DNA of 64,000 nt from CAYMZZ01 sp047600605 (lineage in GTDB: Bacteria; Bacteroidota; Bacteroidia; Chitinophagales; Chitinophagaceae), in NCBI GenBank assembly GCA_047600605.1, contig JASGKK010000003.1, positions 806,001 through 870,000 on the forward strand, written 5' to 3'. Positions 18,547 through 27,335 of the stretch are shown one piece after another. A program made the position numbers and the translations under genes. How positions within the stretch are numbered: position 1 is the stretch's first letter; each line of letters starts with the position of its first letter. The notes under the pieces are model-generated. The model searched no databases, had not been told where the DNA came from, and saw only the letters and a list, made by a program, of their open reading frames with translations.

Positions 18547-21500
18547 ATGCTGTCAACCATATACAGGCTCCTGCTATTGTTTGTTTCCATGACTGTCTAC
18601 CAGCAGCTCATGGGCCAGTCTTTTTCTTTTACCCATCTCAGCACAGTTAATGGACTTTCTGATAATAATGTAAGGTCAATGATCATTGACCGTAAAGGAT
18701 TTTTATGGATTGGTACGATCAGTGGTCTTAATATTTATGACGGCTACTCTGTCGTGACCTATAAAAAAGAAGACCAGCCGCAGATGGCGTCCAATAATGT
18801 AAGTCACCTGACCTGCGATAGCCGCAATCGTGTATGGCTGGGAACTACAGAGGGAGTTACCTGGATCAATGAAAAACGCAATTTTCACCGGGTGATTCTG
18901 CAGGATTCTATCAGCAATTTTGGCTGCAAAACCATTCAGGATACCCGCGCTTATGGTATTGTACTATTTACAAGCCTTGGCCAGTTCTATTTTAATGAGA
19001 AAAACAGGAAATGGGAGCAGTTGCCCTGGATACCGGAGCATCTTAACTATAACCGCTTTCATGATGCAGACCCATTTGATGATGATCGGATCATCTATGC
19101 TACAGATAGTCTCGTAATGGTGCTGGATTATGCGAAAAAGCAGGTGGTCTATCAACAGCCATTTACTGCAGTCTTCAGCCTTTGCCGCTATTCGGAACAT
19201 GAGCTGGCCATTGGCCAGGAGCATGGTACGGTGCTGATTGCCGATATGCGCACTCATGAAGTAACCCGCCAGTATAAGCTCACCAGTGAGCTGAACGGCC
19301 GGGTTATCAATTCAACCATTACGGAGGTAAGGCCTGCAGCTAATGGCGATATACTGGTGGGTACAGGTTTTGCCGGCCTGGTTATTATCAGTAAGTCGGG
19401 CCAGCTGTTGCGTTATGCGCATGACCCCATCAACCCCAGTTCGATTGGAGCCAACATGACCTGGCGTGTACTGAGTGGGCGAAATGGTGATATTCTTGTG
19501 GGGACCAGTGTGGCTGGGGTAAGCATTTCAAATATATATAACAGACAGGCAGATTATCTGCGCCTCATGACAAATGGCCAGGGCGATTTTTATGATAGCT
19601 ATGTGAACCGGATGGCGGAAGATGATAACCAGGTGATCTGGATGGGAGCCCTGGAACGATTGATCCGCTGGGACAGAAAAAAGAACCGGTTTGATTTTTA
19701 TTATTATTTATCAAACCCTATATGGACGGGTGCACAAAACCTGGAAATAAGAGCTGTGTGCATCGACAAAAAGAAACGGGTATGGGTAAGTGCGCATGGC
19801 GATGGTGTTGCCATATTTGATCCGCGTACGGAACGTTTTCAAAAGGTGCCACGTGATACTTCTTTGGGCGTTGCCCTTCAGGGTTTATATATTATGGATA
19901 TGATCCAGGCCAGTGATGGCCAGATCTGGGTGGTGTCTACATTGGGACCCTATACCATAGATCCCGAAACCCTGCGTGCGCGTGCTTTTAAAAACGATCC
20001 TGTACTGGGATCGCTGGACGGCAAACGTATGAATGCAGTACTGGAAGACCGTAAACACCGGATCTGGATGGCAAGCAGCAATGGATTGTACTGTTATGAC
20101 CGGGTCAGCAACAGGCTTGATTACTTTTCCACGGCGCATGGCCTTGCATCGAATGTATGCTATACATTGTATGAAGATGCGGTCGGCCAGGTGTACGTCT
20201 GTACGCCTAAAGGATTCAGCATTGTATCGGATGGTCGCATTCAGACATTTACCCGAGAGAATGGGTTGAAATATGATAACTGCGAAGGAGTAGTGACAGA
20301 CGCTGAAGGCAAGGTATGGATCGCTAATACAAAAGTTATTATCCGCTATGATCCGGAAAAACACAGCATGCAGTATTTTGATCAGAATGCAGGACTCACC
20401 CAGGAAGGTTTCAGGGTAGCCAGTTATCTGAAAAGCAGCAACGGAGAGCTGTTGTGGGGCTGCCGCCGGGGTATCACCTATTTTTATCCTCAGCAATTGC
20501 TGAATGCGCCCAGCGATCTGAAAGTAAGTATTTACCAGGTAGCCGTCAATGATTCATGTTTTTATATAGGGGGCAATGATGTAGTGGAATTGAAGTATGA
20601 TAAAAACAGTATCAGTTTTCGTTTTACCGCCAATAATCTGAAAGGGGCATACAATATTCAGTACAGGTATATGCTGGAGGGCTATGAGCAGCAATGGCAA
20701 GATGGGCGGGATATACGCGAAGCGCGTTATTCGTCATTGCCCCCCGGCCGTTATATATTCAAAGTAAAGGCGAGCACAGACGGCATTACCTGGAAAGATG
20801 CAGATAATGAGTTGACACTGGTAGTACGCCCACCTCTCTGGCAACGCTGGTGGTTTGTGGCAGGAGCCTTTGTGTTGCTGGCAATCTTGCTGGCCTGGAT
20901 TGTGACCAAACGAAATCGTCAGTTGCGGGAAAAACAGGAAGAGCTGGATGCCGAGCAGGCAATCAATTATTTTGCCTCCAGTATTTATGAAACCAACTCA
21001 GTAAAGGCAATTCTCTGGGATGTGGCCAAGAATTGTATTGGCCGGTTACATTTTGAAGACTGTGTGATTTACCTGGTTGATCATGAGCGGCAATTGCTGA
21101 TTCAACGGGCGGCTCATGGCCCCAAGAGTGCCAACTACAGCGAGATCAATAACCCTATCGAAATCCCGCTGGGTCAGGGTATTACCGGTACGGTAGCCCT
21201 TACAGGAAAACCGGAGATCATACCTGACACCACACGCGACCCGCGCTATATAATGGATATGGCGCGCCGCTATTCGGAAATCACCGTTCCTATTATCAGT
21301 AATGGCAGAATATGGGGGGTCATAGACTGCGAACACTCAAAAAAAGGGTTCTTTACTCAAAAGCATTTATCTATTCTCACGACAATTGCTTCCTTGTGTG
21401 CGAACAAAATCGTGAAGGCAAAAGCGGAGGCTGAAAAAGCCCGGGCAGAAGCCATACTCATGGACACTCAACAAAAAATGGCAGATGTGGAAATGCAGGC

Positions 21501-22122
21501 ACTGCGGGCACAAATGAATCCCCATTTTATTTTTAACTGCCTTAACTCCATTAACCGGTATATCGTAAAAAGCGACCAGGCCACAGCTTCGTTGTACCTG
21601 ACCCGTTTTGCCAAATTAATACGGCTCATACTCGACAACTCCAACAGTAAATCCGTGACGCTGGCAAATGAAATGGAAGCCTTGCGATTATACATCGAAA
21701 TGGAAAGCATCCGCTTCGAGAAAAAATTTGAGTACGTCATTTCTGTAGACGATTCAGTACAACCGGATACGGTATATGTGCCGCCACTGATCATTCAGCC
21801 GTATGTGGAAAATGCGATCTGGCATGGTTTGCTTCATAAAGAAACAGCAGGGCATTTGTCTGTTCATGTACTCCGCAAGTCGGCTCAGCTGCTGGAATGT
21901 GTGATAGAAGATAATGGTGTAGGCCGGCAAAAGGCCCGGGAACTGAAAAGCAAATCGGTATCCTCCAAAAAATCGCTGGGCATGAAATTGACAGAAGATC
22001 GCCTGTCGCTGCTCAACAAACAATCGCAACTGGAGTCGTCGGTAGTAGTAGAAGACCTGGTTGACAGCAATGGAGAGCCTGCCGGAACGCGGGTGACTGT
22101 AAAAATATCAATTGACACTTAA
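18547..22122 (+). CDS. Hybrid sensor: two-component propeller, Y_Y_Y, GAF and LytS-type histidine kinase
   Basis: This is a 1,191-residue sensor. After a signal peptide come two-component-regulator propeller repeats (HLSTVNGLSDNNVRSMI, IWMGALERLIRWD and others) to about residue 660, then a Y_Y_Y domain (about 680-760) and one transmembrane helix near 768-790. A cytoplasmic GAF domain follows (about 810-965). The kinase is the LytS/His_kinase type, with phosphoacceptor His993 in NPHFIFNCLNS and an ATPase module (YVENAIWHGL, IEDNGVGRQKA). ATG 18547 is preferred to TTG 18541. The LytTR regulator follows 12 bp later. A GAF domain between the membrane helix and kinase is unusual for this architecture and implies a second, cytoplasmic signal. 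Confidence 0.92.
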   Translation: MLSTIYRLLLLFVSMTVYQQLMGQSFSFTHLSTVNGLSDNNVRSMIIDRKGFLWIGTISGLNIYDGYSVVTYKKEDQPQMASNNVSHLTCDSRNRVWLGTTEGVTWINEKRNFHRVILQDSISNFGCKTIQDTRAYGIVLFTSLGQFYFNEKNRKWEQLPWIPEHLNYNRFHDADPFDDDRIIYATDSLVMVLDYAKKQVVYQQPFTAVFSLCRYSEHELAIGQEHGTVLIADMRTHEVTRQYKLTSELNGRVINSTITEVRPAANGDILVGTGFAGLVIISKSGQLLRYAHDPINPSSIGANMTWRVLSGRNGDILVGTSVAGVSISNIYNRQADYLRLMTNGQGDFYDSYVNRMAEDDNQVIWMGALERLIRWDRKKNRFDFYYYLSNPIWTGAQNLEIRAVCIDKKKRVWVSAHGDGVAIFDPRTERFQKVPRDTSLGVALQGLYIMDMIQASDGQIWVVSTLGPYTIDPETLRARAFKNDPVLGSLDGKRMNAVLEDRKHRIWMASSNGLYCYDRVSNRLDYFSTAHGLASNVCYTLYEDAVGQVYVCTPKGFSIVSDGRIQTFTRENGLKYDNCEGVVTDAEGKVWIANTKVIIRYDPEKHSMQYFDQNAGLTQEGFRVASYLKSSNGELLWGCRRGITYFYPQQLLNAPSDLKVSIYQVAVNDSCFYIGGNDVVELKYDKNSISFRFTANNLKGAYNIQYRYMLEGYEQQWQDGRDIREARYSSLPPGRYIFKVKASTDGITWKDADNELTLVVRPPLWQRWWFVAGAFVLLAILLAWIVTKRNRQLREKQEELDAEQAINYFASSIYETNSVKAILWDVAKNCIGRLHFEDCVIYLVDHERQLLIQRAAHGPKSANYSEINNPIEIPLGQGITGTVALTGKPEIIPDTTRDPRYIMDMARRYSEITVPIISNGRIWGVIDCEHSKKGFFTQKHLSILTTIASLCANKIVKAKAEAEKARAEAILMDTQQKMADVEMQALRAQMNPHFIFNCLNSINRYIVKSDQATASLYLTRFAKLIRLILDNSNSKSVTLANEMEALRLYIEMESIRFEKKFEYVISVDDSVQPDTVYVPPLIIQPYVENAIWHGLLHKETAGHLSVHVLRKSAQLLECVIEDNGVGRQKARELKSKSVSSKKSLGMKLTEDRLSLLNKQSQLESSVVVEDLVDSNGEPAGTRVTVKISIDT

Positions 22123-22134
22123 TTCAAAAATGCT

Positions 22135-22884
22135 ATGATAAAGTCTATCCTGGTCGACGACGAAAAGAATGCCCTCGAAATGATGGAGTGGCTACTCAAA
22201 ACCTACTGTCCTCAGGTAGAGATAGTAGCATTGTGCAATTCGGCCGAAATGGGGATTGAAGCAATCAACCGCTACCGGCCGGATGTGGTATTTCTGGATA
22301 TTGAAATGCCACGGATGAATGGATTTGATATGCTGGAGCAGTTTGATAAACTTTTCTTTGATGTGGTATTCTGTACGGCGTATGATCAGTTTGCAATAAA
22401 GGCGTTTAAGTACAGCGCACTTAATTATCTGCTCAAACCGGTTGATCCGGATGACCTGAAAGCTACCATTGCGCGGATAGAAGAAAGAAAAACAATTCCG
22501 ACGAAAGAACAATTTGAACTGCTGCTGCAGAATATCAACCAGCCTGTTAAAACGACACCACAGCGTATTGCGCTCACGACCAATGACGGGCTCATTTTTG
22601 TTCCTACAGCTGATATCATTTATTGCGAAGCGGAAAGTAACTACACGCATGTGGTACTTACCGGCGGAAAGAAAATCCTTATTTCGAAAGTACTCAAGGA
22701 AATTGATGAAGCGCTCAGCGGCCCCGATTTTTACCGGGTACACAGTTCTTTCCTGATCAATATCAACCATATCAAAAAATTTGTACGTGGCGATGGCGGT
22801 TATATTGTGATGGATAATGATGCAACGGTGAGTATTTCGCGCAACAGGAAGCAGGAGTTTATGGATCTGTTTTCGCGCTTCTGA
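22135..22884 (+). CDS. LytTR-family response regulator
   Basis: This is a 249-residue regulator. The receiver domain has acidic residues in LVDDEKNA, phosphoacceptor Asp55 (VVFLDIEMPRMNG) and the conserved Lys in NYLLKPVD. A C-terminal LytTR DNA-binding domain covers about residues 145-249, with YCEAESNYTHVV and FYRVHSSFLININHIK typical of it. It is co-transcribed with the LytS-type sensor 12 bp upstream. Candidate targets are the paired repeats before its own operon and before the metalloprotease gene immediately downstream. Confidence 0.95.
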   Translation: MIKSILVDDEKNALEMMEWLLKTYCPQVEIVALCNSAEMGIEAINRYRPDVVFLDIEMPRMNGFDMLEQFDKLFFDVVFCTAYDQFAIKAFKYSALNYLLKPVDPDDLKATIARIEERKTIPTKEQFELLLQNINQPVKTTPQRIALTTNDGLIFVPTADIIYCEAESNYTHVVLTGGKKILISKVLKEIDEALSGPDFYRVHSSFLININHIKKFVRGDGGYIVMDNDATVSISRNRKQEFMDLFSRF

Positions 22885-22892
22885 CTAGCATT

Positions 22893-22963
22893 TACCTTTT
22901 ACTCAGTTTTTTTGCCAGCTACTCATTGATATATTATCACCGGCAGATAAGAAAGTAGTTTTG
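22893..22963 (+). promoter_or_regulatory. Candidate LytTR-controlled promoter of the metalloprotease gene
   Basis: Two half-sites with TACTCA at 22900-22905 and 22920-22925 repeat every 20 bp. The second reads TGCCAgcTACTCA, matching the operator upstream of the sensor operon. A consensus -7 box TAGTTTTG lies at 22956-22963, exactly 30 bp after the second TACTCA, the same spacing as at 18444-18473. Confidence 0.7.
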
Positions 22964-23025
22964 ATACTGCTACCGAATAACAGAAGAAGAACCGTACCCT
23001 TTTTTTCTTATCAACTACCTTATCA

Positions 23026-24174
23026 ATGAGAAAGCCTGGTTTCTATTTTCTGCTGTGCAGCCTGTTGCTGAACAGTTACGCAGGATATGCGCACCTCACA
23101 AAAGATACGATCCAATCAGAAGGCCGTTTTCCCTTTACAGTAAAATTTGATATAGAAAATGCGCGGAGTACGCTGGCTCTGCTGGGTAGCAAACAAGTGT
23201 CGGAGAAGGAGCTGGACAACTGGCTTGCATCACCAGGCACCCGGGCTTTGATCAGGAAACTCAACTCCACACCGGCCATTGCCCGCTCGGCAATGATAAA
23301 GGCAATAGAAAATAAAAAAGAGGACGCGGACGAAAACAAATACCAGTATGCGCATATCCGGCAGCAACTGAATAGTATGCAACTTTTCCTGAATCGCCTT
23401 ACACTGTCTGCCGACAGCATTACACGGGCCATCTGCGAAGAGTTAAGACCATTCCGCTCATCTGGCAATGATACGGTGATCCTCTATGGATTGATGGGAG
23501 GCTACTCTGCCGGTTTTGCATTTACCAATAACAAATCAGCGTTTTATATGGGGCTCCATTTTTATAAAGGAGATATTACGGGAGTGGCGGTATCGGCAAA
23601 GCATGAATTGTTTCACACCATTCAATCGGCCGAATATCGGTTTGAACCCGTTATGGAAAACCTGCGGCAGACAGATTCTGCCTGGGAAGCTCCTTATTAT
23701 CTGCTCCGTCATCTTTTTCTGGAAGGATCGGCAGAGTTTGTGGCAGATAATGAACCATACTTGAAAACAAGTCCTTACCTGCGGCGCGAACACGAGCATG
23801 GTATTGTAAATACTTACCGGCACGAAGCTGTTTTTTACCTGATTGAGCATTTACTGCTCGATGCCTTTTATAAACCTTCGCTGATGGATTTTGGCCAGCT
23901 GTACAGTATTCTTTTTGACTGGAACTGGAACAACCCGGCTTACTATGCCGGCAAACATATGATGGCAGTGCTGGTAAAAGAATATGGGCCAGGTTATCTG
24001 GAAAAGAGCCTGCGGCGCGATGCGCTCTATTTTATCAGGGACTATATGCAACTGGCTAATAGTGGCCGGATCGCGGGAGCCTATAATTTTTCAGCCGGGT
24101 TTCAGCAGTTGGTTGACGCTATGCTGCACCAGGTAGAAAAGCATCAGCCGGCTGCCGGAACGGTAACCCATTGA
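23026..24174 (+). CDS. Secreted HExxH putative zinc protease (DUF5700-like)
   Basis: This is a 382-residue protein with a signal peptide (MRKPGFYFLLCSLLLNSYAG). It has a gluzincin-like active site: His193-Glu194-Leu-Phe-His197 (KHELFHTIQ), with a downstream LEGSAEF motif (Glu233, Glu237) supplying the probable third zinc ligand. This matches the DUF5700 putative Zn-dependent protease group. It probably acts in the periplasm or outside the cell; the substrate is unknown. It sits just downstream of the LytTR regulator under a promoter that carries the same operator as the sensor operon, so it is a candidate output of that system. Confidence 0.8.
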   Translation: MRKPGFYFLLCSLLLNSYAGYAHLTKDTIQSEGRFPFTVKFDIENARSTLALLGSKQVSEKELDNWLASPGTRALIRKLNSTPAIARSAMIKAIENKKEDADENKYQYAHIRQQLNSMQLFLNRLTLSADSITRAICEELRPFRSSGNDTVILYGLMGGYSAGFAFTNNKSAFYMGLHFYKGDITGVAVSAKHELFHTIQSAEYRFEPVMENLRQTDSAWEAPYYLLRHLFLEGSAEFVADNEPYLKTSPYLRREHEHGIVNTYRHEAVFYLIEHLLLDAFYKPSLMDFGQLYSILFDWNWNNPAYYAGKHMMAVLVKEYGPGYLEKSLRRDALYFIRDYMQLANSGRIAGAYNFSAGFQQLVDAMLHQVEKHQPAAGTVTH

Positions 24175-24211
24175 TACCACTCACGATTCCTTATCATTGC
24201 CGAATAGGTGC

Positions 24212-24219
24212 TACCTTTG
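24212..24219 (+). promoter_or_regulatory. -7 box for the 71-residue membrane protein
   Basis: TACCTTTG is an exact TAnnTTTG match 17 bp before the ATG at 24237. It supports that start over an in-frame ATG at 24171 that overlaps the preceding gene. No -33 element is evident. Confidence 0.55.
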
Positions 24220-24236
24220 CACAAAATCCGGCAGTG

Positions 24237-24452
24237 ATGAAAAAGTGGCTTATGGCGTTATTCCTGGTGACCAGTCTGAGTATGCTGGAGCCAGTTTCTG
24301 CTCAGTGTTCAATATGTACAAAAACAGCACAGCAGCTGGGTGAAAAGCCGGCCAAGGCGCTCAATACAGGTATTTTGTACATGGCCTTTACCCCTCTTCT
24401 GATAATCGGTTATATCGGTTATCGCTGGTGGAAGAATAATCGCGCGGAATAA
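24237..24452 (+). CDS. Small exported CxxC membrane protein, function unknown
   Basis: This is a 71-residue protein with a Sec-type N-terminus (MKKWLMALFLVTSLSMLEPVSA). A short extracytoplasmic segment has Cys24-Ser-Ile-Cys27, followed by one transmembrane helix (about 46-64) and a basic end (RWWKNNRAE). The topology suggests a periplasmic CxxC motif tethered to the inner membrane. CxxC could serve thiol redox chemistry or metal or haem-related binding; nothing in the sequence decides this. It follows the metalloprotease gene on the same strand but appears to have its own promoter. Confidence 0.7.
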   Translation: MKKWLMALFLVTSLSMLEPVSAQCSICTKTAQQLGEKPAKALNTGILYMAFTPLLIIGYIGYRWWKNNRAE

Positions 24453-24458
24453 TCCCCT

Positions 24459-25268
24459 TTAATAGACAGAAAGCAGGTATTTGCCGATCCCATTAACGGC
24501 CCAGGTAGTCTTTTCGCGGATAGCCCGGTTCATAAGCTGAAGGTTTGACTCTTCCATAGATCTCGATGCCTCGCGATGGTGCAGGTGATAGCAGATGCCT
24601 CCCAGTTTAAGAAACCGTTTCCTGATACCGACATTCATTAAGCGGATGGCAATTTCACTATCCTCGCGTCCCCAGCCGGTAAAGTCTTCATTGTATCCGT
24701 TAATGGCCATGATATCCTCTTTCCAGAAAGCCATATTGCAGCCTTTTACATAATAAAGATGGCGGCCTTTATTTTTATACCGGGTGGCCAGAAAATGCTG
24801 TGCCCAGGGTACACGCAATTGGTTAAAGAAATTGCGGTTGCCTATCACTTTTAATTTATCTGCATAGGCGTTGTTGATAAGCAGGGCTGTGTTTTTAGAA
24901 GAGAGCATGGTGCGGCTTCCTGTTGTAAAAGCCCCTTTTTGCCGGAAGGCAATATGATCTTTTACAAAGTGGCGGTGCAACTGCAGGTCGCCATCGATCT
25001 GAATCAGGTATTCACCTGTGGCTGCGGCCATGCCTTTGTTGCGGATGCTGGCAAGACGAAAGCCTTCGTCGGGGTGCCAGACATGAATAAGCGGAACAGG
25101 AAAATCCTTCTTAAGGCATTCAATGAGAGCAGTGGTCTCCGGGCCAGAGCCATCGTCGCAGACAATGACTTCTTTGGGCAAGACCGATTGAACGCACACG
25201 CTGTCCAGGCATACTTTCAGCGCTGCCGGCCAATTGTATGTGGAAATTAATAAAGAGGTATTGGACAT
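24459..25268 (-). CDS. Family 2 glycosyltransferase
   Basis: This is a 269-residue GT-A enzyme. The nucleotide-sugar fold begins SLLISTYNWP, with VIVCDDGSG and the DxD-type IDGDLQLH. The C-terminal GWGREDSEIAIRL is the galactosyltransferase-like acceptor motif. ATG 25268 is chosen because 28 extra in-frame residues upstream resemble no GT2 N-terminus. The gene lies downstream of a second GT2 and meaB on the same strand, 102 bp after the previous stop codon. It probably acts in surface polysaccharide or glycoprotein synthesis. Confidence 0.88.
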   Translation of the reverse strand: MSNTSLLISTYNWPAALKVCLDSVCVQSVLPKEVIVCDDGSGPETTALIECLKKDFPVPLIHVWHPDEGFRLASIRNKGMAAATGEYLIQIDGDLQLHRHFVKDHIAFRQKGAFTTGSRTMLSSKNTALLINNAYADKLKVIGNRNFFNQLRVPWAQHFLATRYKNKGRHLYYVKGCNMAFWKEDIMAINGYNEDFTGWGREDSEIAIRLMNVGIRKRFLKLGGICYHLHHREASRSMEESNLQLMNRAIREKTTWAVNGIGKYLLSVY

Positions 25269-25370
25269 AATGGTAGTTGAAGCAAAATAGGGAAATTCTA
25301 TTATATAGTAAAAAGTTACAGCTGTATTAATTTGCTTAACAACCAACTTCATCCAACCGTTGCAGCAAGA

Positions 25371-26291
25371 CTAGATAGTTGAAAGCCGGAAGCAGAGTTT
25401 AAGCCGTGAAAAGAAAGCCACTTTTTTCTTTTTTTGCCAAAAAAGCCATCTCTGGTTGGCAAATAAAAAGACAAATAACCGCCAGGAAAAAATAGTATTG
25501 GAAGCTGTTTTTTCCATGAGTTTACCCAGTTTATGGAGGAATGCTGCATCTGTACTGCTCAGACCGTTTACTTGCTCAAACTCTTTATTATGGTTGGCAA
25601 CCATGCTGCGAAACCGTGCAATATTTTCTGTTGAGCTGATATCCAGTTCTGAGGCAGTAGATGCATTATGGTCGTGTACACGCTGAAAGGTGAGTGTTTC
25701 GGGCAGGTAAGCTACTCCGCCACTGCAGGCAGCGGCTATGGCGGCTTTCCAGTCGTAGTAAACCATATCGGATGTGGGGAAGATCTTTTTGAGTAATTCC
25801 CTTTTCAGGATCAGTGAATGACCGCTGATGGTATTGAAGATGGCAAGTTTCCGGACATCATTCCCTTCAAAACGCCGGTATCCTTTTCGCGGAACCCCCG
25901 ACATATGATCAATATCTCCTTCAAAACGCTGCGAATCGCAATAGACCAGTTGTACCCCAGCCGGCCAGAACTGCATCAGGCGCTCAATCTTTTCCGGATG
26001 CCATATATCATCCTGGTCTGAAAAGGCAATAAAATCGGCACTGGCAAGACTGCAGGCCCGTTCAAAATTTTTGGCAATGCCAAGGTTGACTGAATTACGA
26101 TAGGCTTTTACCCGTGAGTCGCGACGGGCAAATTCGTTGATCTGTTGCCAGGTATTGTCAGTGGAGCAATCATCCACTACAATAATTTCCAGATTACTGT
26201 AGGTTTGCCCGCAAATGGTCTGAAGCTGCCGGGCAACATATGGTTCACCATTGTAGGTGCACATTACAATACTGACAGAATCAGCCTCCAT
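25371..26291 (-). CDS. Family 2 glycosyltransferase
   Basis: This is a 306-residue GT2 with SIVMCTYNGEPYVARQL, VVDDCSTDNT and FSDQDDIWHPEKIE. The last contains the metal-binding acidic cluster seen in rhamnosyltransferase-like enzymes. The start overlaps the 3' end of meaB by 11 bp, so translation is probably coupled. Together with the next GT2 it forms a small glycosylation block; donor and acceptor are unknown. Confidence 0.9.
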   Translation of the reverse strand: MEADSVSIVMCTYNGEPYVARQLQTICGQTYSNLEIIVVDDCSTDNTWQQINEFARRDSRVKAYRNSVNLGIAKNFERACSLASADFIAFSDQDDIWHPEKIERLMQFWPAGVQLVYCDSQRFEGDIDHMSGVPRKGYRRFEGNDVRKLAIFNTISGHSLILKRELLKKIFPTSDMVYYDWKAAIAAACSGGVAYLPETLTFQRVHDHNASTASELDISSTENIARFRSMVANHNKEFEQVNGLSSTDAAFLHKLGKLMEKTASNTIFSWRLFVFLFANQRWLFWQKKKKVAFFSRLKLCFRLSTI

Positions 26292-27180
26292 CCGGATTTA
26301 GTTTTATATCTCTGATAAATCTAAACAGATTAAAATTACCGTCAGCCAGTTGCTGACGGATAAGCGATGAAAATTTTTCCAGATCATAAGCTCTTAATTG
26401 CAGCCGCTGTAAAATGTAAATGGCTTTTATTGCCAGCAGCCTCACTTTTTTTTCTACGCTTATCTGGGCCTGATGTTGCAAAATTTGTTCCAATAATTCA
26501 GTAATGCCAGTACCGGAAATAGCTACTGTTTTTACTACAGGTACCATGCGGGATAGATGCATGGAACTCCGCAGGTTTTTGATAAAGTGGTCAGCGTCAG
26601 GACGATCACTTTTATTGACCACAAAAACATCTGCTACTTCCATAAGGCCCGATTTCATGTTTTGCACTTCATCGCCCGATTCTGGTACCAATACCACAAC
26701 CGTCGTGTCTGCCAGTCCGGCAATTTCAACCTCACTCTGGCCTATGCCAACCGTTTCGATAAGGATATAATCAAACCCTACCGCCTGCAGTACGGCCGTG
26801 ATCTCTATGATCATTTGATTTAATCCACCCAGGCTGCCACGGCTTGCCAGTGACCGGATATATACATTGGGGTGATTGTGCCATTGATTCATGCGGATAC
26901 GATCGCCCAAAACTGCGCCCATGCTGAAGGGTGATGAAGGATCCACGCAGATGATGCCTATCTTTTTATCAGCCTGTACCAGGTTGCCTATCAATGCATC
27001 TACCAAAGAGCTTTTACCGGCACCCGGAGGTCCTGTGATACCAATTACAGGAGCCTGCGGAGCAGGCAGGCTTTGCAGAAAAGCCATATATCCTTCCTGT
27101 TCATTTTCAACCAGCGATATACACCGGGCCAGTGCACGCCTGTCGCCTGCCTGTAGTTGTAATAATAGTGACTGCCACAT
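26281..27180 (-). CDS. meaB: Methylmalonyl-CoA mutase-associated GTPase MeaB
   Basis: This is a 299-residue G3E-type GTPase. The P-loop is GITGPPGAGKSSL near residue 50, followed by CVDPSSPFSMGAVLGDRIRM, switch region LASRGSLGGL, ETVGIGQSEVEI and the base-recognition NKSD. MeaB protects and reactivates the adenosylcobalamin-dependent methylmalonyl-CoA mutase. No mutase gene is in the window. It is the first gene of an unusual operon with two glycosyltransferases, the next of which overlaps its end. Confidence 0.95.
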   Translation of the reverse strand: MWQSLLLQLQAGDRRALARCISLVENEQEGYMAFLQSLPAPQAPVIGITGPPGAGKSSLVDALIGNLVQADKKIGIICVDPSSPFSMGAVLGDRIRMNQWHNHPNVYIRSLASRGSLGGLNQMIIEITAVLQAVGFDYILIETVGIGQSEVEIAGLADTTVVVLVPESGDEVQNMKSGLMEVADVFVVNKSDRPDADHFIKNLRSSMHLSRMVPVVKTVAISGTGITELLEQILQHQAQISVEKKVRLLAIKAIYILQRLQLRAYDLEKFSSLIRQQLADGNFNLFRFIRDIKLNPDGG

Positions 27181-27296
27181 AGACTATTAATATACTGCAA
27201 GGTATTGCTAAAAAAAGGCGTGGCAAACAAGGTAATGAAACCCGAGAAACAGGTAAACGATTACCGGTAAACGGGCCTGATGACCCGATAATACTC

Positions 27297-27330
27297 TTTG
27301 CCGTAAAAATTGCAAAAGGGAATACCTTTG
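27297..27330 (+). promoter_or_regulatory. Promoter of the Lon-N-domain gene, almost abutting its ATG
   Basis: TTTG at 27297-27300, a 22-bp spacer and TACCTTTG at 27323-27330 form a consensus promoter. The ATG is at 27336, six bases after the last G, so the transcript would be leaderless or nearly so. Confidence 0.65.
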
Positions 27331-27335
27331 AATGT

